From contig NZ_VNIP01000011.1 of NCBI RefSeq assembly GCF_008370325.1, forward strand, positions 248,001 to 312,000: 64,000 nucleotides of DNA, written 5' to 3'. Made by a program: the position numbers and the translations under genes. The stretch comes from Martinezella tropici (GTDB lineage: Bacteria; Pseudomonadota; Alphaproteobacteria; Rhizobiales; Rhizobiaceae). Below are positions 1 through 8,339 of the stretch, in pieces; the stretch's first letter is position 1; every line of letters starts with the position of its first letter. The notes beneath the pieces were generated by a model. It made no database searches, was not told the origin of the DNA, and saw nothing but the letters and a program-made list of their open reading frames with translations.

Positions 1-142
1 ACAAAAACCCGGCATAAAGGCTCGCACGATCACCGTTGATACGGAAATCATTAGTTTTGATAGGCGGGGAAAGACATTATCTGACAGCCGATCGCGATTC
101 GTCGCGAAAAGCAACGCATTCGAAGTTTGAGAACAGCATCCG

Positions 143-1546
143 ATGGCTAAAGCCCGCACACAATTCATCTGCCAGAACTGCGGCACGGTCCACAATCGCT
201 GGGCCGGCAAGTGCGACAGCTGCGGCGCATGGAACACCATCGTCGAGGAGGATCCGTTGGGCGGGATCGGCGGCGGCCCGGCCAAGACGCCGCGGAAGGG
301 CAAGCCCGTGACGCTGACGACGCTTTCCGGCGAGATCGAGGAAGCGCCGCGCATCCATACCGGCATATCCGAGCTCGACCGCGCGACAGGCGGCGGCTTC
401 GTGCGCGGCTCGGCCGTTCTGGTCGGCGGCGATCCCGGCATCGGCAAATCCACGCTATTGATGCAGGCGGCTGCCGCACTCGCCCGGCAAGGACACAAGA
501 TCGTCTATGTGTCCGGCGAAGAGGCCGTGGCGCAGGTTCGCCTGCGCGCCCAGCGGCTGAAGGCGGCCGACACGGAAGTGCTGCTGGCGGCCGAAACCAA
601 TGTCGAGGATATTCTGGCGACGCTTTCCGAGGGCAAGCGGCCGGATCTCGTCATCATCGATTCCATCCAGACGCTGTGGAGCGAGCTTGCCGAATCCGCG
701 CCCGGCACCGTCACGCAGGTGCGTACCGGCGTGCAGGCGATGATCCGCTTCGCAAAGCAGACGGGAACTGCGATGGTGCTGGTCGGCCACGTCACGAAAG
801 ACGGCCAGATCGCCGGACCGCGCGTCGTCGAGCATATGGTGGATGCCGTCCTCTATTTCGAAGGCGATCGCGGCCATCATTACCGCATCCTGCGTACGGT
901 GAAGAACCGTTTCGGTCCCACAGACGAGATCGGCGTGTTCGAAATGTCCGACGCCGGCCTGCGCGACGTGCCCAACCCATCCGAACTCTTTCTCGGCGAA
1001 CGCAACGAAAAGTCGCCGGGTGCGGCCGTCTTCGCCGGCATCGAGGGCACGCGCCCGGTGCTGGTCGAAGTGCAGGCCTTAGTCGCGCCGACATCGCTCG
1101 GCACGCCGCGCCGCGCCATCGTCGGCTGGGATTCGGCGCGTCTTTCGATGATTCTCGCCGTTCTGGAAGCGCATTGCGGCGTACGGCTCGGCCAGCATGA
1201 TGTTTATCTCAATATTGCCGGCGGTTATCGCATTTCCGAGCCGGCTGCGGACCTTGCCGTCGCTTCTGCACTGGTTTCCTCCTTGGCCGGTCTTGCCCTG
1301 CCCGCCGATTGCGTCTATTTCGGCGAAGTCAGCCTGTCGGGCGCCGTCCGGCCGGTTGCGCACACCGCCCAGCGCCTCAAGGAAGCCGAGAAGCTGGGAT
1401 TTTCCGGGGCCGTCCTGCCTGCCGCTTCCGCCGACCTGCCGAAGGTCAACGGCGGACGCTGGAGCGAGATCGACAGCCTGCCGGATCTGGTGGCGCGCAT
1501 TGCTGGATCGAAGGGCGCGCTCAAACGCGCGGAAGACGAAGACTGA
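143..1546 (+). CDS. radA: DNA repair protein RadA (Sms)
   Basis: RadA is a RecA-like DnaB-type ATPase that helps process recombination intermediates and branch migration. The 467-residue product has the usual family length. A C4 zinc finger is visible at Cys10, Cys13, Cys24 and Cys27. The Walker A motif GGDPGIGKS lies near residues 95-103, and the RadA-specific KNRFG motif near 254-258. The last ~180 residues match the Lon-protease-like domain of the family. The ATG at 143 is chosen because the zinc finger follows directly; the Shine-Dalgarno is weak. The gene is followed closely by cvpA on the same strand. Identification is by motif and is firm. Confidence 0.97.
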   Translation: MAKARTQFICQNCGTVHNRWAGKCDSCGAWNTIVEEDPLGGIGGGPAKTPRKGKPVTLTTLSGEIEEAPRIHTGISELDRATGGGFVRGSAVLVGGDPGIGKSTLLMQAAAALARQGHKIVYVSGEEAVAQVRLRAQRLKAADTEVLLAAETNVEDILATLSEGKRPDLVIIDSIQTLWSELAESAPGTVTQVRTGVQAMIRFAKQTGTAMVLVGHVTKDGQIAGPRVVEHMVDAVLYFEGDRGHHYRILRTVKNRFGPTDEIGVFEMSDAGLRDVPNPSELFLGERNEKSPGAAVFAGIEGTRPVLVEVQALVAPTSLGTPRRAIVGWDSARLSMILAVLEAHCGVRLGQHDVYLNIAGGYRISEPAADLAVASALVSSLAGLALPADCVYFGEVSLSGAVRPVAHTAQRLKEAEKLGFSGAVLPAASADLPKVNGGRWSEIDSLPDLVARIAGSKGALKRAEDED

Positions 1547-1637
1547 GCCTTACTTCAGCCGTTCTTGGCGAAGAAGAGGCTCATGATTGAGGCCGATGCC
1601 AACCATGAGGTTTGGCAAGTCTTGAAGTGGATTATAG

Positions 1638-2261
1638 ATGCCCATTACGATTTTCGACGGTATTGTTATCGGCGTTCTTCTCTTCTCCGCCGTTCTGGCC
1701 ATGGTGCGCGGTTTTTCGCGCGAAATCTTATCGATCGTCAGCTGGGGCGGCTCCGCGGTCGCCGCCTACTATCTTTATCCGCTGCTCGTTCCCTATGCCC
1801 TGCAATACAAGGCCGATACCAAGATCGCGACGATCGCCTCGGCCGCCGTCATTTTCCTGCTGGCGCTGATCATCATTTCCTTCATCACCATCCGGATTGC
1901 CGATTTCATCATCGACAGCCGCATCGGCGCGCTCGACCGGACGCTCGGCTTCCTCTTCGGCGCGGCCCGCGGCCTGCTCCTGATGGTTGTCGTTGTCGCC
2001 TTCTGGAACTGGCTGGTGGCTCCAGCCGCCCGCCCGGACTGGGTCAACAACGCCAAGTCCAAGCCCTTCCTGGATTCTATGGTCGAAAAGCTGAAGTCGG
2101 CGCTTCCCGAAAATGTCCAGGCCATGCTGCCGCCGGAGATCATCAACAAGATCGCGCCGAACCAGGAGCAACAGCAGCAGCGGCAGGGAGGTGGCGACAA
2201 CGCCGCGCCGAACGATACAGCGCCGTCGGATGACGCGCCCGCGCCGCAGACAAACAATTGA
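1638..2261 (+). CDS. cvpA: CvpA family membrane protein
   Basis: This 207-residue protein begins MPITIFDGIVIGVLLFSAVL and carries about four hydrophobic segments in its first ~135 residues, as in CvpA (colicin V production protein). The C-terminal tail is hydrophilic, rich in Gln, Asn and Pro and probably disordered. CvpA is an inner-membrane protein of poorly defined envelope role. It lies between radA and purF, and cvpA-purF adjacency is common in Proteobacteria. A predicted hairpin follows the stop, so purF probably has its own promoter. The assignment rests on membrane topology, N-terminal sequence and context. Confidence 0.9.
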   Translation: MPITIFDGIVIGVLLFSAVLAMVRGFSREILSIVSWGGSAVAAYYLYPLLVPYALQYKADTKIATIASAAVIFLLALIIISFITIRIADFIIDSRIGALDRTLGFLFGAARGLLLMVVVVAFWNWLVAPAARPDWVNNAKSKPFLDSMVEKLKSALPENVQAMLPPEIINKIAPNQEQQQQRQGGGDNAAPNDTAPSDDAPAPQTNN

Positions 2262-2325
2262 CGGTGCGTTTACAGGCTTGACCTGCCGCCCGAGAATCGC
2301 CATTTGAGCGGCGTGACAATAGAAG

Positions 2326-2357
2326 ATCCGGCCCGATATTTTTTCCGGCCGGATTTT
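2326..2357 (+). terminator. Predicted terminator after cvpA
   Basis: An 8-bp inverted repeat (ATCCGGCC, 2326-2333, and GGCCGGAT, 2347-2354) with a T-rich 13-base loop is followed by TTT. It sits between cvpA and purF. Pairing was judged by eye. Confidence 0.5.
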
Positions 2358-2425
2358 AAGCTATTTTAATGGTCACTCGTGACGCCGCCCCGATCCGCCC
2401 ACGTTGAGAGCAAAGGCCCGCAGCC

Positions 2426-3910
2426 ATGAACCATTCCGTTTCCTTCGAGGACGATATCGACGGCGACACGCTGCATGAAGAATGCGGCGTCTTCGGCATT
2501 CTGGGACATCCGGATGCTGCAACGCTGACGGCTCTCGGCCTGCACGCCCTGCAGCATCGCGGCCAGGAGGCGGCCGGCATCGTTTCCTTCGACGGTCAGC
2601 GCTTCCATTCCGAGCGACGGATGGGTCTCGTCGGCGATCATTACACCGATCCCGCGACGCTTGCCCGCCTGCCCGGCGACCGCTCCATGGGCCATGTGCG
2701 CTACTCGACGACGGGCGAGACGATCCTGCGCAACGTGCAGCCGCTGTTTGCCGAGCTTGAAGTCGGCGGCATCGCGATTGCCCATAACGGCAATTTCACC
2801 AATGGCCTGACCATGCGCCGCCAACTGATCGCCGACGGCGCGATCTGTCAGTCGACCTCGGACACGGAAGTCGTCCTGCATCTCATCGCCCGCTCCAAGC
2901 AGGCCTCCTCCTCCGACCGCTTCATTGATGCCATCAGGCAGATGGAAGGCGGCTATTCGATGCTCGCCATGACGCGCACGAAGCTGATCGCCGCCCGAGA
3001 CCCCATCGGCATTCGGCCGCTGGTCATGGGTGAACTCGACGGCAAGCCGATCTTCTGCTCGGAAACCTGCGCGCTGGACATCATCGGTGCGAAATACGTC
3101 CGCGACGTTGAAAACGGCGAGGTCGTCATCTGCGAGATCCAGCCCGACGGCTCGATCACCATCGATGCCCGCAAGCCCGACGCTCCGAAGCCCGAGCGGC
3201 TCTGCCTGTTCGAATATGTCTATTTCGCCCGCCCCGATTCCGTCGTCGGCGGCCGCAACGTCTATGTTGCGCGCAAGAACATGGGCATCAATCTCGCCAA
3301 GGAAGCTCCCATCGAGGCCGATGTCGTCGTGCCGGTGCCGGACGGCGGCACGCCGGCGGCGATCGGCTATGCGCAGGAAAGCGGCATTCCCTTCGAACTC
3401 GGCATCATCCGCAACCACTATGTCGGGCGCACCTTCATCGAGCCGACGCAGCAGATCCGCGCCTTCGGCGTCAAGCTCAAGCATTCCGCCAACCGCGCCA
3501 TTATCGAGGGCAAGCGGGTCGTGCTGGTAGATGATTCCATCGTGCGCGGTACGACATCGGTGAAGATCGTGCAGATGATCCGCGATGCCGGCGCACGCGA
3601 GGTGCATATCCGCGTCGCCAGCCCGATGATCTTTCATCCGGACTTCTACGGCATCGACACGCCGGACGCCGACAAGCTGCTCGCCAACCAGTACAGCAGC
3701 CTGAAAGCCATGTGCGATTTCATCGGCGCGGATTCGCTGGAATTCCTGTCGATCGACGGCCTTTATCGTGCCGTCGGTGGCAAGCCGCGCGACAATGCAC
3801 AGCCGCAGTTCACCGATCATTATTTCACCGGCGATTATCCGACCCGCCTGCTCGACAAGGAAAGCACCAGCAATGTCCGCAAGCTTTCCGTTCTTGCCAG
3901 CAACGGCTGA
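2426..3910 (+). CDS. purF: Amidophosphoribosyltransferase
   Basis: PurF catalyses the first committed step of purine synthesis, making 5-phosphoribosylamine from PRPP and glutamine. The product has 494 residues. A short propeptide ends before Cys20 in the context HEECGVFGI, the expected N-terminal nucleophile of the class II glutamine amidotransferase domain. The PRPP-binding loop VVLVDDSIVRGTTS lies near residue 365. ATG at 2426 gives the normal propeptide length. A clear hairpin-plus-T terminator follows the stop. Confidence 0.98.
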   Translation: MNHSVSFEDDIDGDTLHEECGVFGILGHPDAATLTALGLHALQHRGQEAAGIVSFDGQRFHSERRMGLVGDHYTDPATLARLPGDRSMGHVRYSTTGETILRNVQPLFAELEVGGIAIAHNGNFTNGLTMRRQLIADGAICQSTSDTEVVLHLIARSKQASSSDRFIDAIRQMEGGYSMLAMTRTKLIAARDPIGIRPLVMGELDGKPIFCSETCALDIIGAKYVRDVENGEVVICEIQPDGSITIDARKPDAPKPERLCLFEYVYFARPDSVVGGRNVYVARKNMGINLAKEAPIEADVVVPVPDGGTPAAIGYAQESGIPFELGIIRNHYVGRTFIEPTQQIRAFGVKLKHSANRAIIEGKRVVLVDDSIVRGTTSVKIVQMIRDAGAREVHIRVASPMIFHPDFYGIDTPDADKLLANQYSSLKAMCDFIGADSLEFLSIDGLYRAVGGKPRDNAQPQFTDHYFTGDYPTRLLDKESTSNVRKLSVLASNG

Positions 3911-3927
3911 GCTAAGCCAGAGTTGAC

Positions 3928-3949
3928 AGGGGCATTCCTGCCCCTTTTT
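3928..3949 (+). terminator. Rho-independent terminator of purF
   Basis: A perfect 7-bp stem (AGGGGCA, 3928-3934, and TGCCCCT, 3939-3945) with loop TTCC is followed directly by TTTTC. It ends 39 bases after the purF stop codon. Confidence 0.8.
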
Positions 3950-3977
3950 CTCTTCCACGCATTCGGATCAGGACAGC

Positions 3978-4718
3978 ATGAGCGTCAATCTCAAGGATAA
4001 GATCGCCCTCGTCACGGGCGCATCGCGCGGCATCGGTTATTTCACGGCGCTGGAATTGGCCAAGGCCGGCGCGCATGTGATCGCCTGCGCCCGCACCGTC
4101 GGCGGACTTGAGGAGCTGGACGACGCCATCAAGGCCGCGGGCGGTTCGGCAACGCTGGTGCCCTTCGATCTCGCCGACATGAATGCCATCGACGCACTCG
4201 GCGGCTCGATCTTCGAACGCTGGGGCAAGCTCGACATTCTCGTCGCCAATGCTGGCGTGCTCGGCGTCATCTCGCCCATCGGCCATGTCGAGGCCAAGGT
4301 GTTCGAGAAGGTGATGACCATCAACGTCACTGCCACCTGGCGGCTGATCCGCTCGGTCGAACCGCTGCTGATGCGTTCCGATGCGGGCCGCGCGGTCATC
4401 CTGTCGTCGGCTGCCGCCCATCGCTGCCGGCCTTTCTGGGGTCCCTATTCCGCATCCAAGGCCGCCGTCGAGGCGCTGGCGCGGACCTGGGCCGGGGAAA
4501 CGCAGAGTACGCCGCTGCGCATCACCAGCATAGATCCCGGCGCCACCCGCACAGCCATGCGCGCCCAGGCGATGCCCGGCGAAGATCCGGATACGCTGCC
4601 GCATCCGCGAGAGGTCGCCCAGGCGATCTTGCCGTTCACCGGCCCCGACGTCACCGAGACCGGCAAGCTCTTCATCGTGCGCGAGAACAAGCTCGTCGAC
4701 TATCGGATGCCGGAATAA
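3978..4718 (+). CDS. SDR family NAD(P)-dependent oxidoreductase
   Basis: This is a classical short-chain dehydrogenase/reductase of 246 residues with a Rossmann fold. The cofactor loop TGASRGIG is at residues 13-20, the NAG motif (VANAGVLG) is mid-protein, and the catalytic Tyr157 and Lys161 lie in YSASK, with an upstream Ser in ILSSAAAHR. The substrate cannot be read from sequence. It stands alone between the purF terminator and another predicted hairpin, so it is probably its own transcription unit. The gene is conserved in this place in rhizobia as far as I recall, with no known function. Confidence 0.93.
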   Translation: MSVNLKDKIALVTGASRGIGYFTALELAKAGAHVIACARTVGGLEELDDAIKAAGGSATLVPFDLADMNAIDALGGSIFERWGKLDILVANAGVLGVISPIGHVEAKVFEKVMTINVTATWRLIRSVEPLLMRSDAGRAVILSSAAAHRCRPFWGPYSASKAAVEALARTWAGETQSTPLRITSIDPGATRTAMRAQAMPGEDPDTLPHPREVAQAILPFTGPDVTETGKLFIVRENKLVDYRMPE

Positions 4719-4723
4719 AAAAC

Positions 4724-4751
4724 AGCCTTTCTCCGTACGGGAGGGGCTTTC
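4724..4751 (+). terminator. Predicted terminator after the SDR gene
   Basis: A 10-bp stem including three G:U pairs (4724-4733 with 4739-4748) has a short loop around CGTAC and is followed by TT. It starts six bases after the stop codon. Moderate support. Confidence 0.5.
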
Positions 4752-4942
4752 TGCCCACTTGACCAAATTCATCCGGCGCGCGATAAAGCCGCCCATGAAA
4801 ACGGTTATCTGCATTATCTGCCGGAAGATTATTCGCTAGCGTTTCGCTGGCCTGGCCGTTTTCGTCTCCCAAAATCCAAGATGACAAACGTCCGGCCTGC
4901 CGGTGACGGTATTTTTTCGGATTTGTGCCTTGGGAGAGTGAT

Positions 4943-6334
4943 ATGGCCGCTGAGCCGCAACTGAAGTTCTACAACACGCTGACGCGCGAAAAGGTCGATT
5001 TCCAGCCGATCGACCGCAACAACGTCCGCATGTATGTCTGCGGTCCCACCGTCTATGATTTCGCCCATATCGGCAATGCCCGCCCGGCCATCGTCTTCGA
5101 TGTGCTGTTCCGGCTGCTGCGGTATACATATGGCAATAGCCATGTCACCTATGTCCGCAACATCACCGATCTCGACGACAAGATCAACGCGCGCGCGCTG
5201 CGCGATCAACCTGGCCTGCCGCTGAACGAGGCGATTCGGCTGGTGACGGAAAAGACCGAGCGGCAGTATCGCGAGGATACCACGGCTCTCGGCTGCCTCG
5301 AGCCGACGGTGCAGCCGCGGGCGACCGACAGTATCGCTGAGATGATTGTGATCATCGAGACGCTGATCGCCAAGGGCCATGCCTACCGGGCTGCCGGCGA
5401 GGTGCTGTTCGACACCAAATCGATGGCCGATTACGGCCAGCTTTCGAAGCGCAATCTCGACGAACAGCAGGCAGGCGCCCGCGTGGCGGTCGACGCGCAC
5501 AAGAAAAGCCCCGGCGATTTCGTGCTGTGGAAGCTGTCCGACGAGAACGAACCCGGCTGGGAAAGCCCCTGGGGCCGTGGCCGTCCGGGCTGGCATATCG
5601 AGTGCTCAGCCATGAGCGGACGCTATCTCGGCGACGTCTTCGACATTCACGGTGGCGGTCTCGATCTGATCTTCCCGCATCATGAAAACGAAATCGCCCA
5701 ATCGCGTTGCGCGCACGGCACGCATGCCATGGCTAATGTCTGGATACACAACGGCTTCGTGCAGGTCGAAGGCCGCAAGATGTCGAAATCGGAAGGCAAT
5801 TTCGTTACCATCTACGAGCTGCTGCAGACAGACAAGCTCGGCGGCCGGACATGGCCGGGCGAGGTGCTCAGGCTTGCCATGCTGATGACGCATTATCGCG
5901 AGCCGATCGACTTCTCCGTCAAGCGCCTAGAGGAAGCCGAGCGGCTGATCGCCAGATGGCCGGCGACGGATGCCAGCGGTGCTGCGCCGGATCCGACTGT
6001 TCTTGCCGCCCTCGGGGACGACCTCAACACGGTTGCCGCCATCCAGGCGCTGCATGCGCTGGCACAGGCCGCCAATGCCGATGCGAGCGTTTTGCCCGTC
6101 TTCGCGGCCAGCGCCGACCTTCTCGGCCTGCTGCCGAAGAAGACGGAGGTGGACGAAGCCGTGGTTGCCGAGATCGAGGCCAAGGTGCGTCAGCGGCTGG
6201 AACTGCTGAAGGCGAAGAACTTCGCCGAGGCCGATAAGCTTCGCGAGGAGCTTGCGGCAAGAGGTGTTCAGCTCAAGGATGGGAAGGATGCGGTGACGGG
6301 TGAGCGGACCACGACTTGGGAGATCAAGCGGTGA
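4943..6334 (+). CDS. cysS: Cysteinyl-tRNA synthetase
   Basis: CysRS charges tRNA-Cys with cysteine in the cytoplasm. The class I motif HIGN is at residues 42-45, zinc ligand Cys33 is in VCGPTVYD, and KMSKS is at 279-283. A GTG at 4925 would add six residues, but ATG at 4943 has GGGAGAG about five bases upstream and gives MAAEPQLKFYNTL, so I use it (463 residues, normal length). The DALR-like anticodon-binding region is at the C-terminus. The 224-base leader shows no T-box. A palindromic repeat begins just after the stop codon. Confidence 0.97.
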   Translation: MAAEPQLKFYNTLTREKVDFQPIDRNNVRMYVCGPTVYDFAHIGNARPAIVFDVLFRLLRYTYGNSHVTYVRNITDLDDKINARALRDQPGLPLNEAIRLVTEKTERQYREDTTALGCLEPTVQPRATDSIAEMIVIIETLIAKGHAYRAAGEVLFDTKSMADYGQLSKRNLDEQQAGARVAVDAHKKSPGDFVLWKLSDENEPGWESPWGRGRPGWHIECSAMSGRYLGDVFDIHGGGLDLIFPHHENEIAQSRCAHGTHAMANVWIHNGFVQVEGRKMSKSEGNFVTIYELLQTDKLGGRTWPGEVLRLAMLMTHYREPIDFSVKRLEEAERLIARWPATDASGAAPDPTVLAALGDDLNTVAAIQALHALAQAANADASVLPVFAASADLLGLLPKKTEVDEAVVAEIEAKVRQRLELLKAKNFAEADKLREELAARGVQLKDGKDAVTGERTTTWEIKR

Positions 6335-6342
6335 GCTTTGTT

Positions 6343-6532
6343 ACCCCCCTCTGTCACGTTCGTGACATCTCCCCCACAAGGGGGGAGATTGGGGGGAGTT
6401 TGCCGCGCGTCTTCCCAAAACCAAAGAACTTAGTTTCCGCAGCTTCGTTCTTCGTTTGCACCGAGCAAGTGCCACGGGTTAACGATCTCCCCCCTTGTGG
6501 GGGAGATGTCCCGACAGGGACAGAGGGGGGTA
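6343..6532. repeat. Pair of inverted rhizobial palindromic elements (RIME-like)
   Basis: Two GC-rich elements lie in opposite orientation at about 6343-6393 and 6484-6532. Each contains CATCTCCCCC and AAGGGGGGAGAT-type arms, and each carries an outer CCCCCCTCTGTC segment or its complement. They resemble the Rhizobium-specific intergenic mosaic elements that occur in many copies in rhizobial genomes. Between them is about 90 bp of less repetitive DNA. The right-hand copy ends in GAGGGGGG, which sits where the ribosome-binding site of the following DUF559 gene should be. The family name is from general knowledge; the inverted arrangement is seen directly. Confidence 0.8.
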
Positions 6533-6534
6533 TT

Positions 6535-6903
6535 TTGCCGCACACTCCAGTCCCACCGAAGGTCCGCACTAATGCCCGCCGCATGCGCAAGGTCATGACC
6601 GACGCGGAACTTCGGCTGTGGAATGAACTCCGTGCACATCGCCTCATGGGCCTCGGCTTCCGCCGCCAGTTGCCCATCGCCGGCTACATCGTCGATTTCG
6701 CCTGCGCTTCAGAGAAGCTCATTGTCGAAGTCGATGGCTCGCAGCACAGCAATGACCGTGATCAGATCTACGATCAAATTCGCACCCGACGCCTCGAAGC
6801 TGACGGTTGGACCGTCCTGCGCTTCTGGAATGACGACATCCTCAAAGACGTAGACAATGTCTGCATGCATATTCTCATCGTCGCCGGAAAGGATAAAGCA
6901 TGA
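6535..6903 (+). CDS. DUF559 domain protein, PD-(D/E)XK nuclease-like
   Basis: This ~122-residue protein matches DUF559, a family related to Vsr (very-short-patch-repair) endonucleases. Key segments are FRRQLPIAGYIVDF, LIVEVDGSQH and WTVLRFWNDD. The Asp of YIVDF and the Glu and Asp of VEVDG are the likely active-site acids. The frame is open further upstream through the repeat, but family members start close to the PHTPVPPKVRTNAR segment. I therefore prefer TTG at 6535, five bases after AGGGGGG; ATG at 6583 is the alternative. The gene overlaps the next by four bases (ATGA). Cellular role is unknown. Confidence 0.75.
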   Translation: MPHTPVPPKVRTNARRMRKVMTDAELRLWNELRAHRLMGLGFRRQLPIAGYIVDFACASEKLIVEVDGSQHSNDRDQIYDQIRTRRLEADGWTVLRFWNDDILKDVDNVCMHILIVAGKDKA

Positions 6904-7382
6904 CCGTCTCGACCTATACCGGCGGCTGTCAGTGCGGTGCGGTTCGCTTCCGGGTGCGGGGTGAGCTGAAGGACGCGTCGATCTGCCATTGCCGTATGTG
7001 CCAGAAGGCCTTCGGCGCCTATTATGCGCCACTGGTCTCGACGCGTAGTGCCGAACTCACATGGACGCGCGGCGAAAGGAAGCTGTTCCAGTCGTCCAAC
7101 CATGTGAAGCGCAGCTTTTGCGGGGATTGCGGCACGCCGCTGACCTATGAGGCGCCTGATGGCATTGCCGTGGCCGCCGGCGCCTTCGATGACCCTTCGA
7201 AGCTGCCGCCTGTCGTGCAATATGGCACGGAAGCCAAGATCGGCTTCGTCGACCGCCTGCATCTGCTGCCCGGATACTCGACGGAGGAAGACGCGGCGCA
7301 AGCGCCCTTCGTGGTGAACATCGTGTCCAACCAGCATCCCGATCACGATACGGCGGTATGGCCACCGGAGAGCGGCAAATGA
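6900..7382 (+). CDS. GFA (CENP-V/GFA) family protein, copy 1
   Basis: This is the first of three consecutive proteins of the glutathione-dependent formaldehyde-activating enzyme fold, a small zinc-binding beta protein. It has 160 residues. Zinc-ligand clusters are GGCQCG near residue 10, ICHCRMCQK near 30-40 and FCGDCGTPL near 70-75. The C-terminus carries NQHPDHDT, a motif shared by all three copies. The family has been linked to glutathione adduct chemistry, but many members lack a shown activity, so a formaldehyde role is not asserted. Its ATG overlaps the stop of the DUF559 gene, and its own stop overlaps the start of copy 2. Confidence 0.9.
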   Translation: MTVSTYTGGCQCGAVRFRVRGELKDASICHCRMCQKAFGAYYAPLVSTRSAELTWTRGERKLFQSSNHVKRSFCGDCGTPLTYEAPDGIAVAAGAFDDPSKLPPVVQYGTEAKIGFVDRLHLLPGYSTEEDAAQAPFVVNIVSNQHPDHDTAVWPPESGK

Positions 7383-7870
7383 CGATGGTGACGAGTTATA
7401 GCGGTGGATGCCAATGCGGGGCGGTTCGCTATCGCGCCACCGGCGCCCTCGGCTATCCGCATCTCTGCCATTGCCGCATGTGCCAGAAAGCATCCGGCAA
7501 TTACGCCCTGCCACTGGGGAACGCGAAACGTGCTGATTTCGAGCTGACGCGTGGCGAACCCTCATGGTTTCATTCGTCGGATCTTGTGCGTCGCGGCTTT
7601 TGCGGTACCTGCGGTACACCATTGTTCTATGATGTGCCCGGCACGGATTCCATCAATGTGACACTTGGTTCATTGGATGAGCCGGCGGCGGTCCAACCCG
7701 TCGCGCAATCGAACCGCGCGGCAAAGATGCCCTGGTTCCATGCGCTCGATGTGCTGCCGATGGAACCAGACGAGGATAGCTCAGATCGCGCGATATCGAT
7801 CAAGCGCTCCAATCATCAACATCCCGATCACGATACCTCAAGCTGGCCAGAGGAGAAGCGCCATGAGTGA
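7379..7870 (+). CDS. GFA (CENP-V/GFA) family protein, copy 2
   Basis: This is the second GFA-fold protein (163 residues from ATG 7379). It keeps the cysteine clusters GGCQCG, LCHCRMCQK and FCGTCGTPL and the C-terminal NHQHPDHDT motif. By eye it is the most divergent of the three in the middle region, with FHSSDLVRRG in place of FQSSNHVKRS. An upstream in-frame start at 7358 would overlap copy 1 by 25 bases. The ATGA overlap at 7379 is the more natural start. The arrangement suggests translational coupling along the array. Substrate is unknown. Confidence 0.9.
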   Translation: MTMVTSYSGGCQCGAVRYRATGALGYPHLCHCRMCQKASGNYALPLGNAKRADFELTRGEPSWFHSSDLVRRGFCGTCGTPLFYDVPGTDSINVTLGSLDEPAAVQPVAQSNRAAKMPWFHALDVLPMEPDEDSSDRAISIKRSNHQHPDHDTSSWPEEKRHE

Positions 7871-8339
7871 AGCTACCAGAAGCGGAGGATGCCAATGCGG
7901 CGCGGTGCGGTTCCGCATTCGCGGCGAGCTCGGGCGTCCATCGATCTGCCATTGCCGCATGTGCCAGAAGCAGTTCGGCAGCTTCTTCTCCGCCCTGGTG
8001 ACCGCACCAGACGATGGCCTGGAATGGACGCGCGGCGAACCGAGCTACTTCCAGTCTTCCGTCAATATCGACCGCGGCTTCTGCAAGAACTGCGGCACGC
8101 CGCTGACCTACCGTCATCCCGGCGGCCTCGAAATCGCCATCGGCGCCTTCGACGAGCGCGACGATCTTGCACCGCAGATCCAGGTCAACCACGCCTATCG
8201 CCTGCCCTGGGTGGAGACTATCTTCGAAAAGCCCGTCCATCAGGATCCGGACTTCTACTCGCGGCAGGAGCAGATCATTTCCTTCCAGCATCCCGATCAT
8301 GACACCGATGTCTGGCCGGCGGAGGGGCTGAAAATATGA
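7863..8339 (+). CDS. GFA (CENP-V/GFA) family protein, copy 3
   Basis: This is the third GFA-fold protein, 158 residues from ATG 7863. It has the cysteine sets GGCQCG, ICHCRMCQK and FCKNCGTPL and ends with FQHPDHDTDVWP. It resembles copy 1 more than copy 2 (WTRGE, FQSS, GAFD and GTPLTY are shared). The frame is open upstream to 7665, but that extension only shadows copy 2. The start overlaps the copy 2 stop by eight bases and the stop overlaps pip by four. Metal-binding residues look intact, so all three copies appear functional. Confidence 0.9.
   Translation: MSEATRSGGCQCGAVRFRIRGELGRPSICHCRMCQKQFGSFFSALVTAPDDGLEWTRGEPSYFQSSVNIDRGFCKNCGTPLTYRHPGGLEIAIGAFDERDDLAPQIQVNHAYRLPWVETIFEKPVHQDPDFYSRQEQIISFQHPDHDTDVWPAEGLKI

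Noticed and set aside
100..142. SOS (LexA) box before radA
   Set aside because: GAAC occurs but the second GTTC/GAAC at seven-base spacing is absent.
2366..3958. Long open frame antisense to purF
   Set aside because: It shadows a clear purF gene, has no recognised motif, and high-GC third-position bias makes antisense frames open by chance.
4752..4942. Possible T-box or riboswitch before cysS
   Set aside because: No T-box sequence or antiterminator fold was seen, and T-boxes are not expected in alphaproteobacteria.
6316..6534. N-terminal extension of the DUF559 gene through the repeat
   Set aside because: The translated repeat is low in family similarity and relatives begin near PHTPVPPK; the extension is best read as non-coding repeat DNA.
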